From: Phellopilus nigrolimitatus
Lineage: Eukaryota; Basidiomycota; Agaricomycetes; Hymenochaetales; Hymenochaetaceae
Reading direction: 5' to 3'
Length of the DNA stretch: 27,119 nucleotides
NCBI GenBank assembly: GCA_021029095.1
Contig: JAJOHG010000349.1
Location: 1-27,119, forward strand
Shown: piece after piece, positions 15,907 through 27,119 of the stretch
Layout of the letters: each line of letters begins with the position of its first letter
Numbering within the stretch: the stretch's first letter is position 1
Position numbers and translations under genes: made by a program
Notes under the pieces: generated by a model
Seen by the model: the letters and a program-made list of their open reading frames with translations, nothing else
The model's database searches: none
What the model was told of the DNA's origin: nothing

Positions 15907-18331
15907 CTACGTAGTATAGCGGAAGGTGACACTGCGATTCCCTTTCTCATCAGCGTGAAGCTCCTCTTGCTCGCGCTCCTCACCCGAGAGTGACGACAGC
16001 CGCCTAGCGTTCCTTGCATTCAGGTGCTTGTAGTACACCGTCTGCACTATCCATAGGATAGTTGCAACACCTGCAAAAACGATGTTGATAATGTTGCCGT
16101 GTTTGAAATCTGCAGGACAGATAGAATACATTCAATGCTTTGGAGTAGATTATCTTGAGTCGCCTTAATGAAACGTACCAGGACTGTCATTGGCTTGATA
16201 AATCTGTGTTACAAGTACAATAAGAGAAGAATCAGATTATATATGCGGAGTCAGCTTACCTGGCTACCCCAGGCTTTTCAGGGAAAGAGGGCGTCAACAT
16301 AAGTATGTTCGAAAGAAAGTAGATCGAATTCCTCACTTCCGTATATGTTAGCGGCGCCTATAACTGCCCCTGAAGCTATTGTACGCTTTCCGACACTCCC
16401 GGTGTTTTCAGACATCCAAGCAATATTCAACGGATGAGTATAAGGCCAGGACTGGACGACGCATGCTGCGAAATACCTTATTCGGTTTGTATTAGTTTTG
16501 TGATCGCATGAGAAGTGTAAAACACATTTACTTGACGCCTTTGCTCGAGTTGGCTGGAAGGGCTCGTAGCAAGATCCATCCGACGAGCTGCCAAGCGGCT
16601 GCGAGGACAGGAATTGAGTAAAAACACAAACCAAAATATGAATACTGCTTATTCACCTCCGAACGCTCCGTGTAGACCTCGTTCTCGCACGCGATCAGAG
16701 TGCCATATGATCAACACTGACGTGATACACGTCAGGACGTATGGGGGTGCGGTCAGCGCGTTCGCAACGAACTACAGGGAAGATTGCATGGGCAGACATT
16801 ATCGCATAGAATTTGGATTGAACATACAACGTTGAAATTGAACGACTTGATAACCGTCGGCAGGTCTGGCAAAAAAAATTAATTACTTAATGAACAATTC
16901 AAAGAAAAGAGGAGAAAGAGGGTAGGACAAAATGACGCATACATGTCGCTAAAGGAGTCGTCGGAGTCAGTCCGATGGCTGTTATGATTAGATGGCCCCA
17001 AAGGCCAAGATCGGTGATGCTGTCTTTGACATCAGCCCAGGTCACCGTTGACCTTACAAGCAAAATCACGTCAGCTCCGCCAGAATCGTATGGTAGTAGC
17101 AACCATGCTCACTCGTAGATTCTCTTCGCAGGGTCATCCCTAATGACTCTTGTTACCGCGATGCGAACCTGCCGCTCATCGAACCAAGGTTTCAGGCCTC
17201 TCAGGCCCCCCTTCGTACGAGACGCGTTCAATGGAAGATAGAACCTAAGAACCGATTAGAATAAATAGCGCAGCTAGAGTTTAATAAACTCTGACCAAGT
17301 TAAGACAGCAATCACAATGGTTATTATTCCGTCAACGAGAAACAGCCATTTCCACCCGAAAAGACCTGCGACACCCCGTAGCTGGAGAAGACCACTGAGT
17401 CGCCGCGAGAACAACAAGTTGAGTACAATACTCCGTTTGATCGTCAAAAAAAAAGGTCAAACCTCGCCATGAGTCCGCTCACCGCACTCGCTATATTCTG
17501 CCATGTCCGATAAACTCAGAGCAAGAAAAAAAGGTGTAAAAGGGAATAAATTACCTGCACACCCCAAAACCATGCCAAACGAGTTGCCAGCTCCGTACTT
17601 TTGTAAAACCCACCGAAATACAATAATGTCGCAGGGATCACACCGCCTTCAGTAATGGCGATGACTAGTGGGCATGGTGTTTTTCAGCAAGGGCGTTGTG
17701 GAGAGACCTTCTGAATACGTACAGGAGCGAACTGTAACAGGTAACGTCATGAGTACATACTTGACATCGACGATAAAGGTGTACTCGCCCGCCAGATAAC
17801 CAGCTTTGTCCTTTATGAGAGCATGCGCCATGGTCACTAAGCCCCACGAAAACATGAGAATCGGAATCCCTAAAAAACAATTAGTAGGATCTCGAGTTGA
17901 GTGGTGAGCAGTTGCTTACAGCGCGAAGGACCGGTTATCTTCGCAATAACAGCACCAGTAAGAGAAGCGACTGAGAACAGAACAGAGTAAATCGCCGTTG
18001 CCGTGTTCACAACATTGATATTAAACCCAAGGTCTTGCGGTAGGTTATCAGAAATGGCATTCGAATTGTTCGTGCGATCCATGTTAAGGACGAAAGTCGT
18101 CAGAAGAAGCCAAGGAAATAAGCGCGTGTCCAGAATGCGGATGACCTTCGCTTCTTCATCTCTGGTATACTCGAGATCCCGGACGAAGAAAGGGTTAGCT
18201 TCATCACGGTCGTAACTCGGCGAGTTCGCGAGCTGATCAATCTGCACTGCTTCTAAGACGTGTTTCGCGCTGCTTTCGTTTGTCTCTTCACTTTTGCGGT
18301 GAGTTACCGAAGAATCCAACTCCCCGGGCAT
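15907..18331 (-). CDS. MFS transporter, anion:cation symporter type, paralogue 1
   Basis: Fifteen exons can be joined into 529 residues. Exons 1-5 are 18331-17920, 17869-17789, 17731-17723 (9 nt), 17664-17555, 17497-17463; the last is 16109-15907. The start MPGELDSS is chosen by alignment with paralogues 2 and 3. An acidic cytosolic N-terminus precedes about 12 membrane segments. Motifs: VLNMDRTNNSNAISDNL after TM1, WGLVTMAHAL, VRSFIAITEGG in TM4, WFWGVQ, WLFLVDG before the central loop, WHSDR and HPLNIAWM, and a charged tail ending NRSVTFRYTT. Order and motifs resemble the Dal5/Tna1/Vht1-like group (ACS family), importers of carboxylates and vitamins at the plasma membrane; the substrate cannot be told. 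Exons 13 and 14 (WGSQ / IYQANDSP) are split by an extra intron absent from the other paralogues. No lesion seen. Confidence 0.88.
17723..17731 (-). other. 9-nt microexon, MFS paralogue 1
   Basis: TTCGCTCCT lies between a CAG acceptor and a GTACGT donor. Spliced with G upstream and TC downstream it reads V-R-S-F, needed for the TM4 motif. The intron before it begins GCGAGT (17788) rather than GT. Confidence 0.8.
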
Positions 18332-18832
18332 AACGAGGAGAGAGTAAGGAGGCTCGGGCGGTTCGAAGAGTATACGTAGAGCACGATTAAGGGAGCCGAA
18401 AGACCAAGACGAGCGCGAAAAACCCATGAAAGACGCTCAGACATCCACAAAATAGTCCCGATAGTGAATGGCGAGATGAGCGAGCAGAATGGCATCATTT
18501 CTGGTTTCGTCATTCAGTATATTGGGTTTTGCCACAAGCATACCATTCTGATGCAAGCCATATGTAGGATAAGCTCGAGCGCCCTCCAAATATAAATTTG
18601 AATGTACGCTTTTTGCTGTTTAGGTGGGAATTGGTAGACGAATGAGGTTCTGACCTGCGCACGGCAAACATTTGACTGATGATCGACGCGCACGGGTATC
18701 TAAACTCCGCACATTGCTGGCTAACGCGGCAAGGTTCATGCCGCTCGCCCGTAAATCCCAAAAGTACAACATTTATATACTGTAATATAATTCTAAATCA
18801 ATACTAGCCCGCAACCGACCGTTTTCTTTTGG
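18332..18832. promoter_or_regulatory. Intergenic region between MFS paralogues 1 and 2
   Basis: Holds the promoter of paralogue 1 and the 3' end of paralogue 2 (both minus). No clear TATA box or extra gene found. Confidence 0.4.
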
Positions 18833-21207
18833 CTACGTCGTAAATCGGAAAGTGATGCTGCGGTTGCCCTTCTTTTCCGACGCCAGCTCCTCCTTCTCCC
18901 GCTCGGCATCTGATAGCGCGGACAGAAGCTTCGCGTTCCGCGCGTTCATGTACTTGTAATAATACTTCAGTACAAACCACAAGACTAGCGCAACTCCCGA
19001 AAACACAATGTTGATAGTATTTCCGCGCTTGAAATCTGTTATCAGGGCGTTTACGAGCTTCAACATCGAGCAACTTTGAAATTCAGAGAAGCATAGAAGA
19101 AACCGTACCGGGCGAGTCGTCTGCTTGATAGATTTGGCTTCCCCAAGCTACGCGGAAGATTAATAAGACGTCAATTTAAAAGACGGGCGTTTTCACTCAC
19201 TCCCATATATATTTGCTGCTGCGATGACTGATCCCGAGGCAATGGTCTTCTTTCCGATCGTGCCCATGTTTTCCGCCATCCAAGCAATGTTCAGCGGGTG
19301 GTTCATAGGATACGACTCGACGACGCATGCTGCGAAATACCTGGGCAAGAGGAACAGGGTATCAGAATTTTCGCAGAATCATTCGATTATATAATGAGGA
19401 ATCTAGTACTTTACGCCTCTACTGGAGTCGCTCGGGAGAGCACGCAGAAGTATCCAGCCGACGAGGAACCATGCGGCTGCGCGGAACACTTAGCATTAGC
19501 CCCATTCTATATGGGTACTTATGAAGCGTTCGATGCTCACCACCGAATGCTCCGTGCCAGCCACGTTCGCCTGTACGATCCGAGTGCCAGACAGTCAGCA
19601 CCATCGTGATGCACAACATGATATACGGAGGAGCCGTCAGCGCGTTCGCAACGAACTTTCAAGAAGCGGTAAGTATAAGATTCCCATAGGCCGCGAAAAG
19701 GTAATTAGCACGTACGACGTCGAAGTTGAATGATTGGATGACTGTCGGTAGGTCTAAAAATAATATTTTTCAGTAAATGCACTGTTTCTCCTTCGAAATT
19801 TGGAATGCTACAAACATGTTCCCAACGGTATCGTGGGCGTCTGTCCCACCGCAGTAATGATCAGATGCATCCAGAAGCCGAAATCCGTCGCGCTATCTTT
19901 GATATCGGTCCAAGTCACCTTTGAGCTAAGAAAAAATGAATTAATCCCTTGAATTCTACTGTGTACCGCGCAATGCGTACTCATAAGCCCTTTTCGCAGG
20001 ATCGTCTCGAACAATTCTGGTAATCGCGATCTGAACCTGGCGCTCGTCGAACCATGGCTTCCATCCACGTAAACCGCCTTTCGTACGGGACACGTTTCGC
20101 GGTAGGTAGAACCTAAATATAATAAACTAAGTTAATTGAAAAAATGGGAGACAGAACATGAAGATCATACCAAGTGGCAATAGCAACGAACACGGTTATT
20201 ATTCCGTCAACTATAAACAGCCATTTCCATCCGAAGAGACCACCAACGCCTCGGAGCTGCAGGAGGCCGCTATTTCAGGAAAGAAAAAAATGTTATCGAC
20301 AGTCTAAACTGTATGCACCAGAATGTTCTTACCTAGCCATGAGTCCACTGACCGCACTTGCAATATTCTGCGTTAAGGGGAAATCGTTAAATAACTAAAG
20401 GATAATATTTATCAGAAGAGCGAGTGTCACCTGCACTCCCCAAAACCATGCTAAGCGAGTTGCCAGTTCTGTACTTTTGTAGAAGCCTCCAAGGTATACC
20501 AGCGTCGCAGGTATCACGCCGCCCTCGGTGATTGCAATGACTGAAAGCTGCATTCGGCATTGCAAAACCAAGTTTTGTAAAAGAGACGCTTACAAGAACG
20601 GACTAAGAAGATATTTGTAAGATTATAAATGAGTCACAAGAAAAAGAAAAGCACTCGCCAGTAAGATAGCCTGCCTTATCCTTTATTAAAGCATGTGACA
20701 GAGTAACCAAACCCCAGGAAAACATAAGAATAGGAATCCCTTGAAACAACGATGAAGATGAGAACCCAGCCTGAGCGATTGACCATGCGCTCTCTTACAT
20801 CGACCGGGGCCAGCAATTTTCGCAACGACCGCGCCAGAAAGACAGAAGACAGAGAAAAGCACGGAATAGATCGCCGTCGCGGTGTTTACGATGTTGATAT
20901 TGAAGCCCAAATCGGCAGGCAGGTTGTCGGAAATGGCATTCGAATTGTTGGTGCGATCCATATTTAAGACGAAAGTTGTAAGAAGAATCCACGGAAAGAG
21001 GCGAGTGTCCAAGATACGAATGACCTTGGACTCTTCCTCCCTGGTATAATCGAGATCCTGAACGAAGGAAGGGTTGTCCTCGTCGAAGCCATAGCCAGTG
21101 AGACGCGGTAGCTGGTCGCTATGTCCGAGCTCTGATCCGAGCTTCAAGATATCGGAAGTCGCTTCTCCGCTCTTGCGTTTAGACTCAGTGACATTTTTGG
21201 ACATCAT
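18833..21207 (-). CDS. MFS transporter, anion:cation symporter type, paralogue 2
   Basis: Same architecture as its neighbours: exon 1 21207-20799 (start MMSKNV; the second Met at 21204 aligns with paralogue 3), exon 2 20739-20659, microexon 20602-20594, exon 4 20540-20431, and about ten more to the last exon ending FRFTT at 18833. Sizes of exons 2, 3 and 4 (81, 9, 110 nt) equal those of the other copies. Motifs: FVLNMDRTNNSNAISDNL, GPGRWIPILMFSWGL, VRSFIAITEGGVIPAT, QSFNFDV, HPLNIAWM, QADDSP, KGNRSITF. Every junction I followed keeps the frame, so the gene looks intact. Head-to-tail placement and shared introns show it arose by tandem gene duplication, not retroposition. Substrate unknown. 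Confidence 0.88.
20594..20602 (-). other. 9-nt microexon, MFS paralogue 2
   Basis: TCCGTTCTT, flanked by TAG acceptor and GTAAGC donor; encodes the V-R-S-F joint. Upstream intron donor is GCGAGT (20658). Confidence 0.85.
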
Positions 21208-21651
21208 GAGCGTAAACGCGAATCGTAGAGGCGAGGTAGCAGCATAGCATCCCTGAGTATTTAAAAAGAAGAAACAAATGAGATGAGGAGATGCAAAGTT
21301 AGGATTGCACCATCTTGTCGAGATGCCATTGGACTGTAAAATCTTGTATATAGATATTTATCGTCATAAAAAAACTTCCATATGCTCCACTCCAGGCACA
21401 ACTGACAGTGAAAAGAGACAGGCACAGTGGGACGGTGGATTGCAACAGAGAAGACGGAAGTGAGGTGATTTAAGGGCGAGCGTCGATCATCTTTTAAAAA
21501 AAACCTTGCCGATCGACATGCCATATTTAACCTCCGCTGCAATGAAAAAAGCTTGTCAGTTGGCACTCTCTTCACCTTGCCAGTAACTACTACAATTGCA
21601 CATGCGTATGCATTTCCCTCTAAGTTCTAAAATATACTAAAACCCGCATCG
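21208..21651. promoter_or_regulatory. Intergenic region between MFS paralogues 2 and 3
   Basis: Promoter of paralogue 2 and 3' region of paralogue 3. Contains no recognisable gene. Confidence 0.4.
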
Positions 21652-24006
21652 CTAGGTAGTAAATACAAAAGTGGCACTGCGATTGCCCTTCTTTTCCGCC
21701 TCCAGCTCCTCCTGCTTCAGCTCATCCTCTGATAGCGCAGACAGTCGCTTGGCGTTTCGCACATTCAAATATTTATAGTAGAATTTTAGGACCGCCCACA
21801 ATACCAGTGCCACTCCCGAGAAGACGATGTTGATCGTGTTTCCACGTTTGAAATCTGTTATCAGTCAGAAAATCCTATTTAGCTACAGGTATAAGGGAAA
21901 AACTTGCCGGGTGAGTCGTCGGCCTGATAAATTTGGCTTGCCCACACTAGAAAACCGATTTTCTGTTAGGATAAAACATAATTCGAGTTGAATAATCGGT
22001 TTACCGACCTCCGTATATGTTTGCTGCCGCTACGATCGCTCCCGAGGCAATGGTCTTCTTGCCTACTGTACCCATGTTCTCCGACATCCAAGCAATATTC
22101 AGCGGGTGATTCATGGGATACGAATTGACGACGCATGCTGCAATATATCTGCACAAACGAAAACGGCGCATCAGAATCATTTGAGACATTCGAACGTATG
22201 ATAAAAACGCAGTACTTGACGCCTTTACTTGTGTCACTCGGAAGAGCGCGCAAAAGAATCCAACCTACGAGAAACCATGCGGCTGCGGGTATCGGGAAGA
22301 GATACTTAATTTTCGGTGAACAATATAACTGGGTCTTCATCCACTTACCACCTATCGATCCGTGCCAACCACGTTCATGCACGCGATCCGAATGCCAGAC
22401 GACTATGACCATCGTAATGCACAACATAACATATGGAGGAGCCGTCAGTGCGTTCGCGGCAAACTACAAAAAATTGTAATACGTCAGATCAAAATGACGT
22501 GAACGTTGAGAAGTGGCACGCACGACGCTGAAGTTGAATGATTTGATGACCAATGGCAGGTCTAAGATCAATCATCATCGGTTAGCGCATTGTCTCCTGC
22601 GAGATTTGAAAGTAACAAACAAGTTGCCAACGGTACTGTGGGCGTCTGTCCAATAACGGTTATGATAAGATGCATCCAAAGGCCGAAATCGGCGACGCTA
22701 TCTTTGACGTCGGCCCATGTCACCTTTGTCCTGAAAAACGGACCTCAGATATTTAGTGCTGAACAGATCTGCAATACGTACTCATAATTCCTTTTCGCAG
22801 GATCATCACGAATGACTCTTGTAACCGCGATCTGGACCTGTCGTTCGTCGAACCACGGCTTGCGTCCGCGGATACCGCCTTTTGTGAGAGACGCGGTCTT
22901 CGGGAGATATGACCTGAATTTATTCATGTTCATCAAGAGCATAAGAGACTGCATAGAAATGCGCACCATGTGATGACAGCAACAATTACTGTAAGAATCC
23001 CATCGATAATAAAAAGCCACTTCCAGCCCTCTAGGCCGCCGACGCCTCGAAGCTCCAGGAGACCGCTAATTAAGCGAAAGAAGGAAGGTGGTAAGGGTGG
23101 TTATAGGTCAGCCTTTATGCCCGCACAACACGTTTCATAACGACCTGGCCATTAGTCCACTGACTGCGCTCGCTATGCTCTGCGAACGAAAAACGGTAGT
23201 CGTCTTATGAGTGGAAGTTAATATATGATCGAAGAGCAAATGCCACCTGAACTCCCCAGAACCATGCTAGACGGGTCGCCAGCTCCGTACTTTTATAGAA
23301 GCCTTCAAGATACACAAGAGTTGCAGGTATGACACCACCCTCCGTGATTGCGATAACTGAAAGGGATTTTCAGCGTTGGAAGTCTTCGTGATGAAGAGAT
23401 GCTTACAAGAACGGACTGAGAGCGAATTGTGTGAGTTCGCACTGAATCATGAAGGAAACAAAGCACTTGCCTGTCAGATAGCCCGCCTTATCCTTTATTA
23501 GAGCATGCGCCAAGGTAACCAAACCCCATGAAAACATGAGCAAAGAAATCCCTTTAAAACACAACGGTCACAACACGTATCCAGTGATGACTATGTGCTC
23601 TCCTACATCGAGCGGGGCCAGCGATCTTCGCAACGATAGCACCAGAAACACAGAAAACAGAGAAAAGCACAGCATTTATAGCCGTCGCGGTATTCACAAC
23701 ATCGATATTGAATCCTAGGTCCTCCGGTAAATTGTCAGAGATAGCATTGGAGTTGTTGGTTCGGTCCATGTTTAGAACGAATGTTGTAAGGAGGATCCAT
23801 GTGAAAAGACGGATGTCTAGGATACGAATGACTTTGGCTTCTTCCTCCTTGGTGTAGGTGAGGTCGCGGACAAAATAAGGGTTGTTTTCGTCAGAGCCGT
23901 AGTTGTCGAGTCGCGGAGAAAGGTCGCCATTGTGCCCAGACTCGGATACAACTTTTACGCTGCCAGAATCGGTTTTTATCTGCGACACGGCGTCTTTTTC
24001 AGACAT
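21652..24006 (-). CDS. MFS transporter, anion:cation symporter type, paralogue 3
   Basis: Exon 1 24006-23607 (start MSEKDAV; an in-frame upstream ATG at 24030 would add 8 residues), exon 2 23551-23471, microexon 23415-23407, exon 4 23356-23247, later exons to the stop at 21654-21652 (ending TFVFTT). Motifs as in the other copies: MDRTNNSNAISDNLPEDLGF, MFSWGLVTLAHAL, VRSFIAITEGGV, KPWFDERQVQIAVTR, HPLNIAWMSENMG, YQADDSP. It differs in some spots (NAVLFSVFCVSG for YSVLFSV, VWASQ for TWGSQ). It appears intact. The nearest gene upstream is the peptidase gene in the same orientation. Confidence 0.87.
23407..23415 (-). other. 9-nt microexon, MFS paralogue 3
   Basis: TCCGTTCTT, identical to paralogue 2, between CAG and GTAAGC. 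Upstream intron has the classical GC donor, AG then GCAAGT (donor G at 23470). Confidence 0.87.
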
Positions 24007-24400
24007 CCTAGACGTAGATACAGAGCACAATGGAGGTGGTCGGAATATCTGAGAGGTCGCGAGCGTTTAAGAAGAAAAGGACAGCGCCTCGTTTTTATTT
24101 GAATTGCATCATCAGCTTGAGATGCAAATTATAGGGGAGATAACACAGGTCCGCAAAGACTTATCGCAAAAAACCTTTTCCCTCCCTTGATACCTATGTC
24201 TTTCTTCCCTGGATTGCATGTGCTTTACTCCAGCTGAAGAACTACTTTGAACTAGCGTGCGTGATTGAAGGATGATTTCTACAGCAAAAAGTGATCATGG
24301 GAGGTTCTATCTTCACACGATTGAGCGCCGATCATTGCCACTCCGCTTCCCAGACGAATAAGGAAACAGTTAGTAGACAGACCGAAGTTTTTTACAATTT
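24007..24400. promoter_or_regulatory. Intergenic region between MFS paralogue 3 and the peptidase gene
   Basis: Promoter of paralogue 3 and 3' region of the peptidase gene, both minus strand. No other feature recognised. Confidence 0.4.
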
Positions 24401-27119
24401 TCAAATTCTATACTTTGCAAGCCACCACCGAATGGCCTCAAATGACATACGTGTAGACTCCACCTGCTCCAGACTATGGCCCTTTCCCGGAAAACATAGC
24501 ATGTCCACAGGCGTCCCCTTCCCCTTCAGCAGATGATACAAATTTCTCCCCTGCGAAGGCGGCACCCGCTGGTCCTGCTCGCCGAGGAGCAACATCACCG
24601 GCGCGATGATGTCTTGCGCATGGAACGAGGGGGAGTTGCGGAACAGGTACGCGTACCCGGCCGAATCGAGGCGTGCCGTACCCTTGAGTCCGAATTCGGA
24701 GTAGCACCAATCAGGGATGTCCGTCAGCGCGACCATCTCACCCGCATTGATTACTGGATTCCGCAAAATAGCAGCGCTGAAAAATGTCGGATACTGGCCA
24801 ATCACTAGCATATATGGAATTTGAGCGAGGTCGAGAGATCGTAAGAAGAAGGGATGCGCTTACGGTGCGCAGCAATGAAGCCTCCGTGACTTCCACCGTA
24901 GACGAATTGACGCCCTATTCCCTCCTTGATAACCCCCTTGTTGATTAGACCTTTCGTTAAGTCTATACAGTCCTGAATGTCTATGTCTCCGCAATTCCCG
25001 AGAAGATCCTTAACATGTTTCATTCCATAGCCAAGCGAACCGGTATAATTTGGTAAATAAAGTGTATCTAGGTTGAAATTCCGTCAATGAAGTCCGGGAA
25101 TAAAGAGAGGGGAATAGACCTTACATTTCTCAAGAGCAAGAGCGGCGTAAGTAGGATTGAAAGCATTCGTAGAACAAGCATGCGGACCACCGTGAGGAAT
25201 CATGATCGCCGGGTTTAACTTCTCTCCTTCATTTTCGTCAGCGGCTTCGTTAATTGTTTCGATGACAATGCTCTCCACATGTGGCTTATGGGCGAGAGTG
25301 TAAGTCGTCTGGCAAAGTCTATCCAGGGCCATAGACACTGACATATTTGATATATTTCAGAAACATCGTCTCCGTATAACAGAAGCATAAACACGTACCA
25401 CGAGAGGACAATAAGGGCTTGTCAATCACCCGCAAATGCACATCATCCTCCGCCTCAGGTGAGAACGCACCGAGGACAAGCTGATTCGGCACATCCGTGC
25501 GGCTGCGCATGCACAGAAATCTCCGCGCGTGGTCCGTGTCCAGCACCGTCCAGCTGAATACGTGCCCGCGCTGCTGCGCCTGGTCCACGACTGGCGTGCA
25601 CGCACCGGTCTCTACACATACGCGGTACACCGTGCTGTAATGCGTGCGCAGGGAGTGTAGAAGCACGTGCAGCCTCCCCCCGAGTACGAGGAATGGCCGG
25701 CGCGGGAGCTGGTCAAGATACAGCCCCGGGAACTGGTCGCGCGCGACGTCCGGCTCCCAGACTGTGTCCACGAGAATTTTGTCTTCTCTCGCCTGCAGAT
25801 CCAGGACGCGCAACTGAGCGGAGGAGTGATGAGGCCCGTCCACTTCGTGCGAGAGATAGATGAGGAGATCCTTCCCGTCATGCTTTATATACCGAGGAGA
25901 GCGACACGAACGGTCTTTTGGTGTCAAACGCTTTGGAGTGCATTGAATAATTCCCCGCTCTAAGTCATGTGAGTCTCTTGTAAGATTCCATATTGCTGAC
26001 GGACGATTGTGACATCGACTATTCCTGGGAAACGGCCATCCGAAAGGTGTTCGTAACCTGTCGTAAAGATACTGTCTCCAGCTTCGTCGAAAGTAGCCTG
26101 TCCAAAAGACACTCTCACAGTCTCCTGGAAGTTCTGGGGATCGACACGTCCTACGATGGAGGTCAACGTCTGGCCGCTATGATGATCATATCCTTTTCTG
26201 GAGTCTGGCGGGGGAAGAGTATCGAGAGGTAAGTCCCATCGGAAAACGAAAAATGACGGCCTTTTCTTTCCGATGAATTTTTCTCCGAGCGGAGCGGCAA
26301 AGCGGAAATTGTCGAAAGGCATCCCATCGGCAGGACTGGCAGGACTGTATTCTGCATTGGCTTCAGCGGTGTACACAAAGCGTGTTTCTTCCTTGTCAAA
26401 AACCGTAAGATGCGAACACCTCTGAAAATAAAAAATCTTCAGGACTATGTATAGCCATTTCTTTCTCTCACACTCACCGTCAGCATAAAACGCCCCGTGC
26501 GTTCTAGTCACATCCTGGATGTTTTTTCAATGCATCGCCGCTCCAGACTTCGACAAAACGTTTCTTTCCATGACTCTCTTCTGAGTACGCCTCCCTTAAG
26601 ACGACAAGCAGTTGACCGGAAGGCGAAACGTACGAGGCGATCGCGTCAGACTGGTCCTGAGAGGGCGTCGCGAACTCCTCTTCGGGAGAGACGAAGACAT
26701 GTTTCACTGAGTTTCGTTTGCCATTCTGGGCATGATCGTTCACGGAGGTCGTAACACGAATGACTGGCGGGCTAGTAACTAGTGAATAGTGAATAGTGTA
26801 AGGCAAGTCGTCCTTAGTCGACAATCGATTTCCTTTTTATATTTGACATGTAGAGCTTACCGTTCACACTGTTTCGAACGAACTGAGCTCCTGTGTAGAC
26901 GGGTAATTCGGCTAGTTCGTAGAATAGATTCCCGCTTGTCGCAAAAAAAGCGGTGTCCGTCCTCAGACTGCATACTTCTTCACCTTTCCACGCGATCGAT
27001 CGATCGATAAAGCTATCTGCGAGAGTAACGTCGCGACAAGTTAGTAATTAAGAGAATGAGACCGGCGGATTGATTGTAAAAACTTACAGGCTATCCAGAT
27101 TTTTCAAGAGCGTCGGCGC
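24401..27119 (-). pseudogene. Acylaminoacyl-peptidase (S9C), 5' end outside window, probable frameshift
   Basis: Multi-exon gene for a prolyl-oligopeptidase-family enzyme that removes N-acylated residues from peptides in the cytosol. The N-terminal beta-propeller part is encoded from 27012 to about 25350 (for example FYELAELPVYTGAQF, VTTSVNDHAQNGKR, YSEESHGKKRFVEVW, RFVYTAEAN). The C-terminal hydrolase has the oxyanion segment PHGGPHACS (about 25190), catalytic Ser in YGGSHGG (about 24885), Asp in GEQDQRVPPSQG and His in GKGHSLEQ. Supported introns include 27087-27013, 26860-26779 and those around the GGSHGG exon; others are approximate. Near 26522-26527 a run of six A (minus strand) puts DALKK and the following IQDVTRTHGAFYADG in different frames, without an intron to explain it. 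If real, this breaks the propeller before the catalytic domain; a base-calling error is the main alternative. The first exon in the window (27119-27088) continues outside. Confidence 0.8.

Noticed and set aside
17649..17855. Frame break after AGYLAG in MFS paralogue 1 as a pseudogene sign
   Set aside because: Resolved by a GC-AG intron and a 9-nt microexon, conserved in all three paralogues.
26501..26560. Intron explaining the frame change in the peptidase gene
   Set aside because: The only GT...AG pair in phase would be 34 nt, too short for this genome, and would delete family-conserved residues.
26779..26860. Second frameshift in the peptidase gene
   Set aside because: A 48-nt splice leaves the frame broken, but an 82-nt GT-AG intron (26860-26779) restores it and fits the family alignment.
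1..27119. CRISPR arrays, bacterial operons, tRNA or rRNA genes
   Set aside because: Reading both strands I found no direct-repeat/spacer array, no bacterial gene layout and no cloverleaf or rRNA core sequence; a tRNA scan program was not available to me.

Overview
This window looks like nuclear DNA of a basidiomycete fungus, most likely an Agaricomycete. The genes are dense in short introns (about 45-120 nt, GT-AG and a few GC-AG). There is a Ty3/gypsy chromovirus of the Tf1/sushi type, and the conserved proteins (La protein, anion:cation symporter-type MFS transporters, acylaminoacyl-peptidase, Hsp70 and Sec24 pieces) have fungal character. All gene models are my own splicing by eye.

Layout. 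1-1438 (minus): 5' part of an intron-containing gene with an 11-residue (33-bp) repeat tract and a Zn2Cys6-like cysteine cluster at the window edge. 1897-2604 (plus): unrecognised, possibly gag-derived ORF. 2605-3505: gene-poor. 3511-12379: one complete LTR retrotransposon read on the minus strand, flanked by the 5-bp target duplication GTGTT. Its two 398-bp LTRs look identical, but the left (3') LTR is split by a 2354-bp hAT-like element (3646-5999) with an 8-bp target duplication and 19-bp terminal inverted repeats. The insert carries intron-containing, decayed pieces of host Hsp70 and Sec24 genes. 12385-13663: non-coding, with three degenerate copies of a roughly 215-bp tandem repeat. 13664-15639 (plus): La RNA-binding protein with an added RGG tail. 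15907-24006 (minus): three tandem paralogous MFS transporters. 24401-27119 (minus): acylaminoacyl-peptidase gene, apparently broken by a 1-nt homopolymer frameshift and open at the window edge.

Main points of interest. (1) A nested transposon: a Pack-type hAT element with Hsp70 and Sec24 fragments sits at the predicted transcription start of a retrotransposon LTR, so the LTR promoter points into the captured fragments in their sense direction. (2) The retrotransposon seems to be self-primed like Tf1: an 11-nt stretch placed 33 nt after the LTR TATA box is exactly complementary to the primer-binding site. (3) Gag and pol are joined through a -1 frameshift window of only 31 nt holding the heptamer GGGTTTT and a possible stem 6 nt downstream. 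(4) All three MFS paralogues share a GC-AG intron next to a 9-nt microexon that encodes the conserved V-R pair.
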